A stretch of 64,000 nucleotides of DNA from Sutcliffiella horikoshii (GCF_021991925.1 NZ_RXZI01000008.1:1-64000), one strand, 5' to 3'; shown: positions 50,462 through 58,699, counted from the stretch's first letter. The notes: generated by a model not told the origin, from the letters alone. Program-made: numbers and translations.

Positions 50462-51151
50462 ATGAAGTTTTCTGAGCAATTACGAAGAGAGGCAGACCCC
50501 ATTTTTGAAGCGATTTTTGACCATCCGTTTGTAAAAGGAATCGGGGAAGGAAATGTACCAAAAGAGGCGCTTATTCATTACGTTCAGCAAGATTTTGAGT
50601 ATCTATCGACTTTTTGCAGAATTTATGGGTTGGCTGTTTCTAAATGCACCGACCGGGAAGATATGGCATTTTTCCAACAGCAAATTGGGTTTGTATTAAA
50701 TTCTGAGGTGCATCCACACAATAATTTCTGTGAAGTAGCTGGCGTGCGTTATGAGGATTTGCAAAAAGCCCCACTTGCCCCGACTGCCCATCACTATACT
50801 CGACATATGATGGAAGCTGCAGCTAACGGGACACTAGGCGAAACCCTCGCTGCCCTTGCCCCTTGCCCTTGGACATATTGGGAGATTGGGAAAAAGCTCA
50901 TCCAAGAAGTCAAGCCAACACCTGATCACCCATTCTATGAATGGATCATGTTTTACGGAAACAAGGAAGTGACATCGATCACAGAAGTATTCATGGACAA
51001 AATTGATGCTTGTGCATCAACAGCGGGTGAAGAAGAAAAACAACGTATGCGTGACCACTTTATCACTAGCACCCAACTCGAGCACCAATTTTGGACAATG
51101 GCTTATACGCAGGAAAAGTGGCCTGTTGCTTTGGATGAAGTTAGGGTTTAG
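50462..51151 (+). CDS. tenA: thiaminase II / aminopyrimidine aminohydrolase TenA
   Basis: From ATG 50462 (AAGGAGGAATACGAC site) a 229-residue helical-bundle enzyme that salvages thiamine by releasing hydroxymethylpyrimidine from formylamino- or aminopyrimidine breakdown products. Family residues: Asp and Tyr in VQQDFEYLSTFCRIYGLAVSK, catalytic Cys in LAPCPWTYWEIG (about residue 134) and Glu in TQLEHQFWTMAY (about 208). It stands alone behind the TPP riboswitch, without tenI or thi genes. A start at 50423 would lie between the terminator and the ribosome site and is rejected. Confidence 0.95.
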   Translation: MKFSEQLRREADPIFEAIFDHPFVKGIGEGNVPKEALIHYVQQDFEYLSTFCRIYGLAVSKCTDREDMAFFQQQIGFVLNSEVHPHNNFCEVAGVRYEDLQKAPLAPTAHHYTRHMMEAAANGTLGETLAALAPCPWTYWEIGKKLIQEVKPTPDHPFYEWIMFYGNKEVTSITEVFMDKIDACASTAGEEEKQRMRDHFITSTQLEHQFWTMAYTQEKWPVALDEVRV

Positions 51152-51204
51152 GAGATAGATTAGTAACATTAGAGTACGGTAAAGGTCCTTTGACCGGCTG
51201 CGAA

Positions 51205-51237
51205 ATGCAGGTGATCATGATGATTACCTGCATTTTG
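51205..51237 (+). terminator. terminator of tenA
   Basis: AAATGCAGGTGATCA/TGATTACCTGCATTTT stem; third member of the hairpin family seen at 30081 and 33386. Confidence 0.85.
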
Positions 51238-51254
51238 TCTATGTTTTAGTGCTT

Positions 51255-51434
51255 TCTTAGAATAACAAAAATTAAACAAACGTTTGTTGAAGTGGAAATT
51301 TAGCATCTTAACGAAAGGTCTCGTAACCATTCGTCAAACCTCAACCATTTTCGCATCCTATATCAAAAAAATATTCACTCAATAATGGAAGAGAAACTTC
51401 ACAAAAATTAGGTCACCGTGCCTGTCCCTCCACC
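51255..51434. repeat. about 180-bp intergenic repeat cassette, copy 2
   Basis: Homologue of 49921-50101; conserved core at 51327-51363 and the dispersed motif (GGTCACCGTGCCTGTCCCTCC) at 51411-51434. Confidence 0.75.
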
Positions 51435-51444
51435 ATAGAACCTC

Positions 51445-51505
51445 TTGCTCACTTATGTCACAACGTGATATACTCACACCATGACATGTATCACGACGCG
51501 ACATA
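51445..51505 (+). promoter_or_regulatory. padR promoter with large palindromic operator
   Basis: TTGCTC (51445-51450), 18-bp spacer, TATACT (51469-51474). Inverted arms at 51454-51470 (TATGTCACAACGTGATA) and 51489-51505 (TATCACGACGCGACATA) pair at 14 of 17 positions around an 18-bp spacer. The left arm lies between -35 and -10, as expected for autorepression by the PadR protein. Confidence 0.7.
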
Positions 51506-51529
51506 TCAGGAAGTATAGAGGTGACCACA

Positions 51530-51859
51530 TTGGAACTACCCAAAATTATTAAAAAATACATACCCATGACAGAAACCGCCTTTTATATATTGCTCTCATT
51601 AACAGAACCACGACATGGCTATGGCATCATCAAACATGTAGAAGAAATCTCCAACGGCCGCATCCGCCTGGGCTCCGGGACCATCTACGGAACACTGACC
51701 AAAATGCAAAAAGACGGGGTCATCACCGTGTTCGCGGATGCGGAACGAAAGACGGTTTACGAAATTACCGATAGCGGCAAAGAGCTGATCACCGCAGAGA
51801 TCACACGACTGAAGGAGCTTCACGGAAACGCACTGAAGTACGAGGGAGGATTCAAATGA
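51530..51859 (+). CDS. PadR-family transcriptional regulator
   Basis: A 109-residue winged-helix repressor from TTG 51530 (AGAGGTG site 7 bp upstream; a GTG at 51521 falls inside that site). PadR pattern: ETAFYILLSLTEPRHGYGIIKHVEEISNGRIRLGSGTIYGTLTKMQKDGVI, then VYEITDSGKELI (given in part). Represses its own operon through the palindrome just upstream. Its stop overlaps the start of the DUF2812 gene, the usual PadR-DUF2812 pair. Confidence 0.92.
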   Translation: MELPKIIKKYIPMTETAFYILLSLTEPRHGYGIIKHVEEISNGRIRLGSGTIYGTLTKMQKDGVITVFADAERKTVYEITDSGKELITAEITRLKELHGNALKYEGGFK

Positions 51860-53052
51860 AAACAAACATAAGACCATTTTGGAGCTATGATGTGCAGAAG
51901 ACCGAGCAATGGCTCACCGACCAGGCAAAAGAAGGCTATCATCTGACAGAATTGCACCGGTTCAAACGCAGTTTCACATTCGAGAATAGAGCACCAAAAC
52001 ACGCCACCTACCGAATCGGCTACGACAAAATAAAACCCGCCACTTTATCCAATACCATGCGCAAGGACGGCTGGGAAAAAATTACCCAAAGCGGAAAATG
52101 GTATGTGATCGCAAACGAAAGACCAGAGGCAGAAGTGACCACTTCCACCAGCCGCGATGCCATCATCAAACGCAACAACTATATCTTTTACGCATTCATG
52201 GCCATACTCATCTACTTTACAGCTGCTACACTAGCAAACGTGGCTATATTTGCTACAGCTTACACCGCAAGTAATGGAAATGTAGAAGTGGTGGAAAGCC
52301 CATTCTGGATCATTACCTACATCTCCGGAACCCTAGCAACAGCCTTCTACTTTTTCATGATCTACTCTGTCTGGAAAATAAAGAAGACAAACAAAGCGCT
52401 ATCACAAGAGAACCAAATAACTTACACACCTGAACACAGCCAGGAAAAGAAAAACCACCTTACCAAAGCGGAAGAAAAACAACTGAAACGCCAAGGCCTG
52501 CTCATCAAACGCCGTAAATTAGGCTGGATGTACTCGCCTGACAAACTTGAAAACTGGCTGGATCAAATGGCGGCAGAAGGGAACCGCCTTCACCGCGTTA
52601 ACAGACTCGGCACCACTTTCTACTTAAAAAAAGCCGAACCGCAAAGAATCAAATACAGTGCCGACTACCAAAACCTTTCAAACGACAGCTATTTCGAGAT
52701 TCATAGACAAGCAGGTTGGGAGGAAGTATTCAGCTCCAAGGGTGCCCTTCAAAAATGGACGATCTGGAGCAAGGAATACGAAGAAGGCGAGAGACCACCA
52801 GCCTTGTACAGCGACAAAACACACAAGCTCAAGCAAGCCAAGAAAGTCGCCTTTTCTTATACCGTTCTATTCCTGCCATTGGTGCTAATGTACTTCTTCA
52901 TTGCCAGCATGAACATGGGTTATTTGCTCCGACAAGGGGAAACCTGGACCTTAATGAATACAAACACAGTGATGTTTCTCCTATTAATACTAGTATTTGG
53001 AACATTCATCACAAAAACCTGGATGTATTATTTTAGGCTGCAAAGAGCTTGA
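51856..53052 (+). CDS. DUF2812 membrane protein with two DUF2812 units
   Basis: A 398-residue protein with two tandem units: DUF2812 domain 1 (about 5-90: FWSYDVQKTEQWLTDQAKEGYHL; YRIGYD), two helices (about 112-140, 152-172), DUF2812 domain 2 (about 222-305: LGWMYSPDKLENWLDQMAAEGNRL; IKYSADYQ), two helices (about 332-352, 370-388). The soluble domains face the cytoplasm. The family is paired with PadR regulators and is thought to respond to membrane-active compounds; function unproven. Confidence 0.88.
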   Translation: MKTNIRPFWSYDVQKTEQWLTDQAKEGYHLTELHRFKRSFTFENRAPKHATYRIGYDKIKPATLSNTMRKDGWEKITQSGKWYVIANERPEAEVTTSTSRDAIIKRNNYIFYAFMAILIYFTAATLANVAIFATAYTASNGNVEVVESPFWIITYISGTLATAFYFFMIYSVWKIKKTNKALSQENQITYTPEHSQEKKNHLTKAEEKQLKRQGLLIKRRKLGWMYSPDKLENWLDQMAAEGNRLHRVNRLGTTFYLKKAEPQRIKYSADYQNLSNDSYFEIHRQAGWEEVFSSKGALQKWTIWSKEYEEGERPPALYSDKTHKLKQAKKVAFSYTVLFLPLVLMYFFIASMNMGYLLRQGETWTLMNTNTVMFLLLILVFGTFITKTWMYYFRLQRA

Positions 53053-53061
53053 TTGAAAAAT

Positions 53062-53105
53062 AAAAAAGACCATTAAAACGGACAAGGTTTTTAATGGTCT
53101 TTTTC
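53062..53105 (+). terminator. terminator of the padR-DUF2812 operon
   Basis: AAAAAAGACCATTAAAA/TTTTTAATGGTCTTTTT stem; symmetrical, may also serve the convergent gene at 53116. Confidence 0.9.
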
Positions 53106-53115
53106 TATTAATTGA

Positions 53116-53607
53116 TTAGAAGGTCTCTTCACTACCTCGTTTCGGAGTCAATGCCCATATCAACCCAATCAAGGTCGGCGGAACGCTGGCAAGCAGGAAC
53201 CACCAGTTGTCGGTTGCAATAGAAAGAACTAAAAATAAAAGTAGCGACAAGGCCACAGTGACTATCCCGAATTTGACTCTAGAGGGCTTCAAAGGCTCTT
53301 CCATATTCATATTGATGGACAAGACCACGCCTGTAATCCCCCAGCTCGCAAAATGAACAAGCATGATGACTGCGAGGACCATGGCTGCCGTTAGTTCCAT
53401 TCCGAATATGACCAAAGTGAATAGAATGTACATGGATGCAAGCGTGAAGAACCACGAAATGGCCCGGGCCTTTTGCCAAATATGGGCATGCAATTCATCC
53501 AAGCCACGCTGCTTTTTGGCCATATGGCGGCCAAACCACCAAGCTAAGATCCCCATCACGGCGCCTCCGTATAAACCTACCAACCCACCAATTTGTACTG
53601 CCATCAT
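53116..53607 (-). CDS. membrane protein, unknown (XRE-operon partner)
   Basis: From the ATG at 53607, which overlaps the stop of the XRE gene, a 163-residue protein with five helices (about residues 4-24, 45-70, 72-98, 112-134, 138-156) and a cytoplasmic K/R-rich loop after helix 1. No recognised family, although small XRE regulator plus membrane protein pairs are common in Bacilli. Co-transcribed with and presumably controlled by the XRE regulator. Confidence 0.7.
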   Translation of the reverse strand: MMAVQIGGLVGLYGGAVMGILAWWFGRHMAKKQRGLDELHAHIWQKARAISWFFTLASMYILFTLVIFGMELTAAMVLAVIMLVHFASWGITGVVLSINMNMEEPLKPSRVKFGIVTVALSLLLFLVLSIATDNWWFLLASVPPTLIGLIWALTPKRGSEETF

Positions 53608-53819
53608 TCCTCTCCCCCTTCTTCTAAAATAAAGACCTCTTCGATGATGCAATCGAATACTTTTGAGATGTTGTATGCCAGTTCAAGTGATGGATTGTAC
53701 TTTCCCGATTCAATCGCAATGATGGACTGTCTTGAGACGCCTACCTGGACGGCTAGGTCCTCTTGCGTCATCTTCGCAGTCTTGCGCAGATCTTTAATCC
53801 GATTTTTCAACTTTTCCAC
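53604..53819 (-). CDS. small XRE-family regulator
   Basis: A 71-residue helix-turn-helix protein of the YgzD/Xre-like type: [45 protein letters not shown] carries the HTH (residues about 17-40; quoted in part), followed by a short acidic tail. No ligand domain. It overlaps the next gene (ATGA-type coupling). Two GTAAAG...CTTTAC palindromes immediately upstream are likely its operators. Confidence 0.92.
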   Translation of the reverse strand: MEKLKNRIKDLRKTAKMTQEDLAVQVGVSRQSIIAIESGKYNPSLELAYNISKVFDCIIEEVFILEEGGEE

Positions 53820-53832
53820 CCCTCCGATTATT

Positions 53833-53878
53833 TTGTAAAGCTAGCTTTACAATCGGTTGTAAGTAAAGCGTACTTTAC
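53833..53878. promoter_or_regulatory. paired palindromic operators of the XRE regulator
   Basis: A perfect 20-bp palindrome TTGTAAAGCTAGCTTTACAA (53833-53852) and GTAAAG-CGTA-CTTTAC (53863-53878), centres 28 bp apart; another half-site GCTTTACA follows at 53900. They lie 14-60 bp upstream of the XRE start. Confidence 0.75.
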
Positions 53879-53999
53879 ATTCGAGAAAATGTCAAGAGTG
53901 CTTTACATTTTTGTTTTTTCCAAAACCTGTTCTCTCATAAGTTCCTCTGTCCGTTCATATTATTAGTATCAATTTACAGTGACCTTAAGGGGGGACCTA

Positions 54000-55577
54000 A
54001 TGTACAATAGCACCTTTAATAAGGAAGGGAATCTTCAAGCGTTCATTTCGAATCTGGAGGATAGTGGCTTCATTGTTCAGGAAGGACAGTTAAATTATGT
54101 GGATATTCTAAAGCTTGCAAGTGAGGGGCTCGTTCCCTCATGTTTCGGTAATAATGCCAATGCTCCATATGCCGTACTGACCCTGCCACCTGCTCCCAAT
54201 CAAGATCCAACTGTCGGGCAGGAGCCTCCGATAGGATACCAATCCAATAACCCTGCTAATTATCCCGCTAATATAAACCTTATCCTGCCTGGTGCCACCT
54301 TCAAACTGCGACCTGATGAGGCGATCGTGTTAATTGGCCAGACACCTCCTCCAGCCTATTACTTCAGTTTCAGAAGCTATCTTGGATTAGTGGAAAATAA
54401 ACCTGGAAAAGACTACAGCGATGCGATCACAACAGGAAATGACGTGACAGGTTATTACCATATGATCTTTGCCAGTCTAGGGGATACATTGAGTAATTGG
54501 GGGATCTGGACGGAAAATACGCCTCAAGGGACGGCTGGGTATCCTTTTGACAGCTCCACCATCGTGATTAGTTCAGCCGACCAACGTATCAATCAACAAG
54601 TCCGCAATGCCTTGAGCAGTGCGGGGTATGACTGGGGAATCATGAATGATGACAACATCCCGATGAATTTGGTCAACATGGGACTGGAAAAGGGGAAGGA
54701 TACCTTTCTTTTTGTGATGAGGGCTCAATTATGGGCACAGCAAGATGTCGGCGATGCCTATATTCATAATGTGGAAAAATACTTCAAGGCTTTGCGTATC
54801 ACACCTAAGAGGCCAATACCTATTCATAACCCATGGCCGGTCCCAATCCGGGAAATCAGGGAAACAGACAAAACCGAATTTCGGATTGTCCCAAATGTCG
54901 TCCATGACTATAATCATTTGCGTAATGAAATCATTAAAAGATATGGAAGCCCGGACTTTGATCATGTCGACCTGGATACAAATATATGGATCATCGATGG
55001 GTATGAAGGTATCTTACAGGACGTTAATGTATATGGGGATGATACAGACGCCTTGTATTTGAAAACAGACAATTTCCAACTGACCACCGATGATGATTTT
55101 GTCATCGTATATGGCATCAACCACGAGCAAACCGGAAAAGCGACCTTTTGCCAAAATAGCTTCTATGGAGCAGAACTCTGGAACGGGGTAGCCGGGTCCT
55201 TCCACACAGTGGAGTTTCCGAATTCCGCTGTAGAATTTTTCCCTCAAGGGTATCAAAACGCCAAATTCTATTATGCATTTAAAATGGCAAGAAAGGCCGA
55301 TGGCGACCGAGTTGTGGTGATACCTTACAGCACAGGCAACTCAAAAGGAAGTGCATACGGGGTAGATAATAACGAAGAGGCATATATAGGCTTTAGGCTT
55401 TACCAAGACAAAGAAACAAAGGTTGGCCCAGCCCTCTACGACGTCATCTGGGATAACGCCATTCTGTTTACAAAAAAGAAAGGTCAGAGAAGAAATAAAA
55501 GGATAGTGAAAGAGTATGAGCAAGACCGTTCATCGCATATTTATATTAAAGTTGGTGGCACGGTAACAGTTATATAG
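54000..55577 (+). CDS. 525-residue protein of unknown family
   Basis: From ATG 54000 (AAGGGGGG 6 bp upstream). No signal peptide or membrane helix. A Pro/Asn-rich segment (about residues 58-95: TLPPAPNQDPTVGQEPP, SNNPANYPANINLILPG) precedes a globular part with YYFSFRSYLGLV (about 117), GNDVTGYYHMIFASLGDTLSNWGIW (in part), and a second half rich in Tyr, Asp and Asn (YGDDTDALYLKTDNF; DDDFVIVYGINHEQTGKATFCQNSFYG). The tail is basic, then KVGGTVTVI. I do not recognise it; the strand-rich second half could be a beta-sandwich or lectin-like fold. Monocistronic with its own terminator. Confidence 0.75.
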   Translation: MYNSTFNKEGNLQAFISNLEDSGFIVQEGQLNYVDILKLASEGLVPSCFGNNANAPYAVLTLPPAPNQDPTVGQEPPIGYQSNNPANYPANINLILPGATFKLRPDEAIVLIGQTPPPAYYFSFRSYLGLVENKPGKDYSDAITTGNDVTGYYHMIFASLGDTLSNWGIWTENTPQGTAGYPFDSSTIVISSADQRINQQVRNALSSAGYDWGIMNDDNIPMNLVNMGLEKGKDTFLFVMRAQLWAQQDVGDAYIHNVEKYFKALRITPKRPIPIHNPWPVPIREIRETDKTEFRIVPNVVHDYNHLRNEIIKRYGSPDFDHVDLDTNIWIIDGYEGILQDVNVYGDDTDALYLKTDNFQLTTDDDFVIVYGINHEQTGKATFCQNSFYGAELWNGVAGSFHTVEFPNSAVEFFPQGYQNAKFYYAFKMARKADGDRVVVIPYSTGNSKGSAYGVDNNEEAYIGFRLYQDKETKVGPALYDVIWDNAILFTKKKGQRRNKRIVKEYEQDRSSHIYIKVGGTVTVI

Positions 55578-55596
55578 ATTCAACTGCATCAGTACA

Positions 55597-55623
55597 AAAG
55601 GGATCCTTATTGGGTCCCTTTTT
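55597..55623 (+). terminator. terminator of the 54000 gene
   Basis: AAAAGGGATCC/GGGTCCCTTTT stem followed by TTA. Confidence 0.85.
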
Positions 55624-55755
55624 AGCCTTATCCAAACACTTCCGCTTGCAGTCTTATCGAGGGGAAGTATTTGTTTAACAGTGGTAATACTGTAACTTTA
55701 TGTAATATGATTATAATTTGTTATCAAATTGGACGAAAGGAGAAGGGTATTCATT

Positions 55756-56007
55756 ATGAGTCACAAAAAGATAATTTTCATCCTGAGTCTAGTGGTAACG
55801 ATCGGTATTGCATTTACTCCTGTCATCGGAATCACTCATGACAATGGGGTTATTTATTATGGCTTTCCTGCTTACATGTTTGCGTATTATGGGAATGGAG
55901 GTTGGGGTTCAGTAAGCTTAGGGCCATTATTTAATATAGCCTTTTTCTATGTGATATTTCTGCTTTTATACAAATTGGTAATGAAAAAGAGGAAAGTCAA
56001 AGTGTGA
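55756..56007 (+). CDS. small two-helix membrane protein, unknown
   Basis: From ATG 55756 an 83-residue protein with helices at about 5-25 (IIFILSLVVTIGIAFTPVIGI) and 53-73 (LFNIAFFYVIFLLLYKLV), separated by a Tyr/Gly-rich loop (YYGFPAYMFAYYGNGGWGSV), and a basic tail. AGAAGGG lies 8 bp before the start. No named family. Confidence 0.6.
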   Translation: MSHKKIIFILSLVVTIGIAFTPVIGITHDNGVIYYGFPAYMFAYYGNGGWGSVSLGPLFNIAFFYVIFLLLYKLVMKKRKVKV

Positions 56008-56043
56008 TTGGAAGGAAAAAGATATCTAGAATAATAGATTTTT

Positions 56044-56068
56044 GGTCACGGTGCCTATCTCCATGGAC
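56044..56068. repeat. dispersed 3'-end motif, copy
   Basis: GGTCACGGTGCCTATCTCC; degenerate, just before the RDD gene. Confidence 0.45.
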
Positions 56069-56082
56069 CAAGGAGGTGTCAC

Positions 56083-56777
56083 ATGAACAACATCCCAATA
56101 AAAAATCGACTAACAGAACTATTGGTGGACTACTTAGTAATCGTTGTCTACCTGCTCCTATTACTACTGGCCAATTTAGCCATCAGCTTTCTCATCCTAG
56201 ACGGAATTACAGCCTACACAGAGCTACAAGCAAAACTGATAGCCACACTCACATCTGTAATCCCCATCATCCTGCTATTTTCCTATTTTGATTATTATAA
56301 AAGGCTCTTTTCGTAAACTTTGTTGTTTTTACCTACTGATAAAATGGCCGTAACCTTCGTTATTTTCGTGCTCTTTTCCCTACAATACTTAATTTGTTAC
56401 TGTAACCTTTAAAGTCTCTGAACAGTAAAAAGTCCAATTGCCGACTTTTTACTAGAGAATAGCAACAATCTTTGAGAAAAGAGCCTTATAAAAAAGGATC
56501 GATTGGAAAGAGAGTTTCTGGATTGAAAGTGACCTACGTAAAAGAAAGATTTAGCGCCAGCTTACTAAGAAATGCCATAAAGTTTTTACCATGGCAATTA
56601 GGTCATATAGGTGTGATCCAAGGCATATATAGCGAGTTTGATAGGACGGCGATTGTTATCGCAAATGCGGGCTCACTGGTTGGATTGGTGTTGCTTTGAA
56701 TGGGATTATTCAGAAAGGATAAGCGGCATTTGGGTGATTTAATGGCAGGGACGAGAGTGGTCTTAAATGACAGGTAA
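56083..56777 (+). pseudogene. RDD-family membrane protein gene split by a MITE and a nonsense codon
   Basis: The first 73 codons (IPIKNRLTELLVDYLVIVVYLLLL ... FDYYK) and the part from 56494 (KGSIGKRVSGLKVTYVKERF) make one RDD domain when the 56303-56493 insertion is removed: the joined frame reads FDYYKKGSIGKRVSGL without a shift. Downstream an in-frame TGA (56697-56699) separates the last 25 codons (MGLFRKDKRHLGDLMAGTRVVLND), which are the normal RDD end. RDD proteins are membrane proteins of mostly unknown function. The gene is inactive. Confidence 0.9.
56303..56485. mobile_element. MITE (183 bp) with 8-bp target duplication
   Basis: Terminal inverted repeats begin GGCTCTTTTC on both ends and pair at 19 of 25 positions; flanked by the direct repeat TTATAAAA (56295-56302 and 56486-56493). 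No ORF. The GGCTCT ends and 8-bp duplication resemble IS1595-type elements, from memory. Confidence 0.9.
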
Positions 56778-56804
56778 AGGACAACATGGCGGAGGATGCT
56801 GTAG

Positions 56805-57230
56805 ATGAAAAAATATTTATTAATCTCACTGTTATTAATAATAATTGCCGTAATAGTATTTAACTTTTATAAGTATCGTGAGCAAAACTTGGGTGAAATA
56901 TTAGATATTGGCCAGGTTGAAAAGATTTATCTTATTGCTGAGAAAAATGAAATACAGGAGTTTGAATTGATAAGTGTAGATGAAGAAACTCTTCATGAAC
57001 TTGCAAACTTCTTAAATCAGTATAGTGTAAAACTTACCAACAAAGATGGGTATATTTCCAATCATGAAAATGAGAGATTTGAACTTTACCTAGGATTTAA
57101 GAACGGAGAAATAGAAAGATATACCTTCGAACGGAATGTTGTGGTATCAGATCGTGTGTATGAGGCAGTGGATGCTGTTTTTGATTACAAATGGGTCCAG
57201 GAGTTCGAGCGTGAAATCCATTCTAAGTAG
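56805..57230 (+). CDS. membrane-anchored protein, unknown
   Basis: A 141-residue protein with one N-terminal anchor (YLLISLLLIIIAVIVFNFY) and an extracytoplasmic alpha/beta domain (IGQVEKIYLIAEKNEIQEFELISVDEETLHELANFLNQY, in part; FELYLGFKNGEIERYTFER). Built like many small Bacillus lipoprotein-like or immunity-type proteins, but no family is recognised. Start codon ATG; weak ribosome site. Confidence 0.6.
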   Translation: MKKYLLISLLLIIIAVIVFNFYKYREQNLGEILDIGQVEKIYLIAEKNEIQEFELISVDEETLHELANFLNQYSVKLTNKDGYISNHENERFELYLGFKNGEIERYTFERNVVVSDRVYEAVDAVFDYKWVQEFEREIHSK

Positions 57231-57477
57231 GAGGTTTATAAATGGAAATACAGTAGGCAATTGGGGGAACGGTTGCAGCCATGGAGGATAATCTTTAACA
57301 TAGGTTAGCGCTTGCTTTAATTGCTTAATGAGGAATCTCATATTGTTGGAATTTACTAAATATGAAATAATTGGAATTAAGGAGTTGGGCAGGATTACTT
57401 AGGAAGTTATACGATAATGTAACTTTTGTTTTCTAAGAACGTAGATTTATTAATAAATACAAAGTGGGGGTAGAGAT
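57231..57477. other. intergenic region with a short coding relic
   Basis: GGAAATACAGTAGGCAAT and the +1 frame after it read GNTVGN and GGTVAAMEDNL, typical of DUF5050-type repeat proteins; a similar relic (YGNGSDCSN / MGMGAIVAM) is at about 58597-58625. Both are too short to annotate as genes. Confidence 0.35.
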
Positions 57478-57807
57478 TTGAAATCTAGTTTTCAAACGGC
57501 TCAAAAAAAGGAAGTAGTGACACCTAAAGAAGTGAATATGAGAATATTACTGAACTTATTAGGTCTTTTTATATTTTCTGGAATAACCTTCACTTATTTA
57601 ACAACTCCACCTTCTACAACTGATTGCACAAGAGAATTTTTTTACTTTCTGGTTGGAAGTGTTATTATTTATTATCTTTTAGTGAATATCTATCACATAG
57701 GAAATAAAGGTAGAAAGGTTGTTCTAACAACTCTTTTTCTATTAGGTGTTTTTATCATATTTATGGCTTATTATTCTATGAATAATCCAGTATCACACTG
57801 CTATTAA
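57478..57807 (+). CDS. small three-helix membrane protein, unknown
   Basis: A 109-residue protein from TTG 57478 (GTGGGGGTAGAGAT upstream) with a hydrophilic N-terminus of about 20 residues and three helices (about 22-41, 53-70, 79-98). Cys50 and Cys108 lie on the outer side and could pair. No family recognised. Lies in a run of AT-rich small membrane-protein genes, all on the + strand. Confidence 0.6.
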   Translation: MKSSFQTAQKKEVVTPKEVNMRILLNLLGLFIFSGITFTYLTTPPSTTDCTREFFYFLVGSVIIYYLLVNIYHIGNKGRKVVLTTLFLLGVFIIFMAYYSMNNPVSHCY

Positions 57808-57919
57808 TGTGATTATTTCTTTTGGATTACTGAACAATCTAGGAGTTCTTGCATCAACTCCTTACTTAAGAAAAGTACAACATTTTAAAAGTTGGTATTT
57901 TGAAAGCAGGTGTTGTGGT

Positions 57920-58111
57920 ATGGAAGTTTTTGATTTTAGTTCGATAGTTTATTTGATACTTATGGGCCTAATAGTATTGAGCGTTGCTTCCTTCATATTT
58001 ATAATCCGAAGTTTATATATTAATTCTTCTGCTAAAAGTAAAAGAAATGATGAGATTGATAAGAAACTTGATAAAATCATATCTTTACTTGAAAAGGATA
58101 GAAATTCTTAA
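57920..58111 (+). CDS. DUF4083-like small membrane protein
   Basis: From ATG 57920 (AGGTG 8-10 bp upstream) a 63-residue protein: one helix (IVYLILMGLIVLSVASFIFII) then a charged coiled-coil end (DEIDKKLDKIISLLEKD). This is the layout of the Bacillus DUF4083 family, 'FIRxL...E-x-KLDxIIxLLEK'. Function unknown. Confidence 0.65.
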   Translation: MEVFDFSSIVYLILMGLIVLSVASFIFIIRSLYINSSAKSKRNDEIDKKLDKIISLLEKDRNS

Positions 58112-58222
58112 TGGGGCTGGATTTAACGTGCTCACATTTGATTTTTCATTTTAGATCGATAGCAGCATAAGATAATAGTATAAGCTGATGTATAAAGAAT
58201 GGTGAAAGCTATTGGGGGAATC

Positions 58223-58576
58223 ATGATGAAACGGTTAATTCTAATATGTTCATTTTTGCTGTTAGCTTTCATTATAGGTTGTTCTTCTAATGAGAATGTT
58301 GATACGAAATACTTTTTGCTTATAGTTGAAGGCGACGAAAATATAAGTGACAAGTTTAGTAAATTCATTAGTAATGAGTATTCTGTTGTCAAATCAGAGT
58401 ATTTAACTAACTTAAATATAGCTAAAGAAAAGTATCCTAAATATGAAATAGAAAAAGCACCAGCGGTATTTATCTTCGAAACTGGTGGTGGAGAGCTGAA
58501 ACAATTAAAATTAAAAACTTATGATGTAGAAGAAGCTGTAAAATTCCTTGAGAAAACAAAGAAAGACAGTCAGTAA
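58223..58576 (+). CDS. small lipoprotein, unknown
   Basis: From the tandem ATGs at 58223/58226 (GGGGG upstream) a 117-residue lipoprotein, signal peptide LILICSFLLLAFIIGC with lipidated Cys at residue 20. The mature domain (YFLLIVEGDENISDKFSKFI ... KAPAVFIFETGGGELKQLKLKTYDVEEAVKFLEK, in part) looks thioredoxin-like in secondary structure order but lacks CxxC. Unassigned. Confidence 0.6.
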   Translation: MMKRLILICSFLLLAFIIGCSSNENVDTKYFLLIVEGDENISDKFSKFISNEYSVVKSEYLTNLNIAKEKYPKYEIEKAPAVFIFETGGGELKQLKLKTYDVEEAVKFLEKTKKDSQ

Positions 58577-58699
58577 GTAGGTTATTCAAATCACTTATGG
58601 GAATGGGAGCGATTGTAGCAATGTAGTTCGCTACCTACATAAGATAATAGAGTTGATAAAAACAAAGATGTTATATCTACAAAGGAGTTAATAAGGAAA

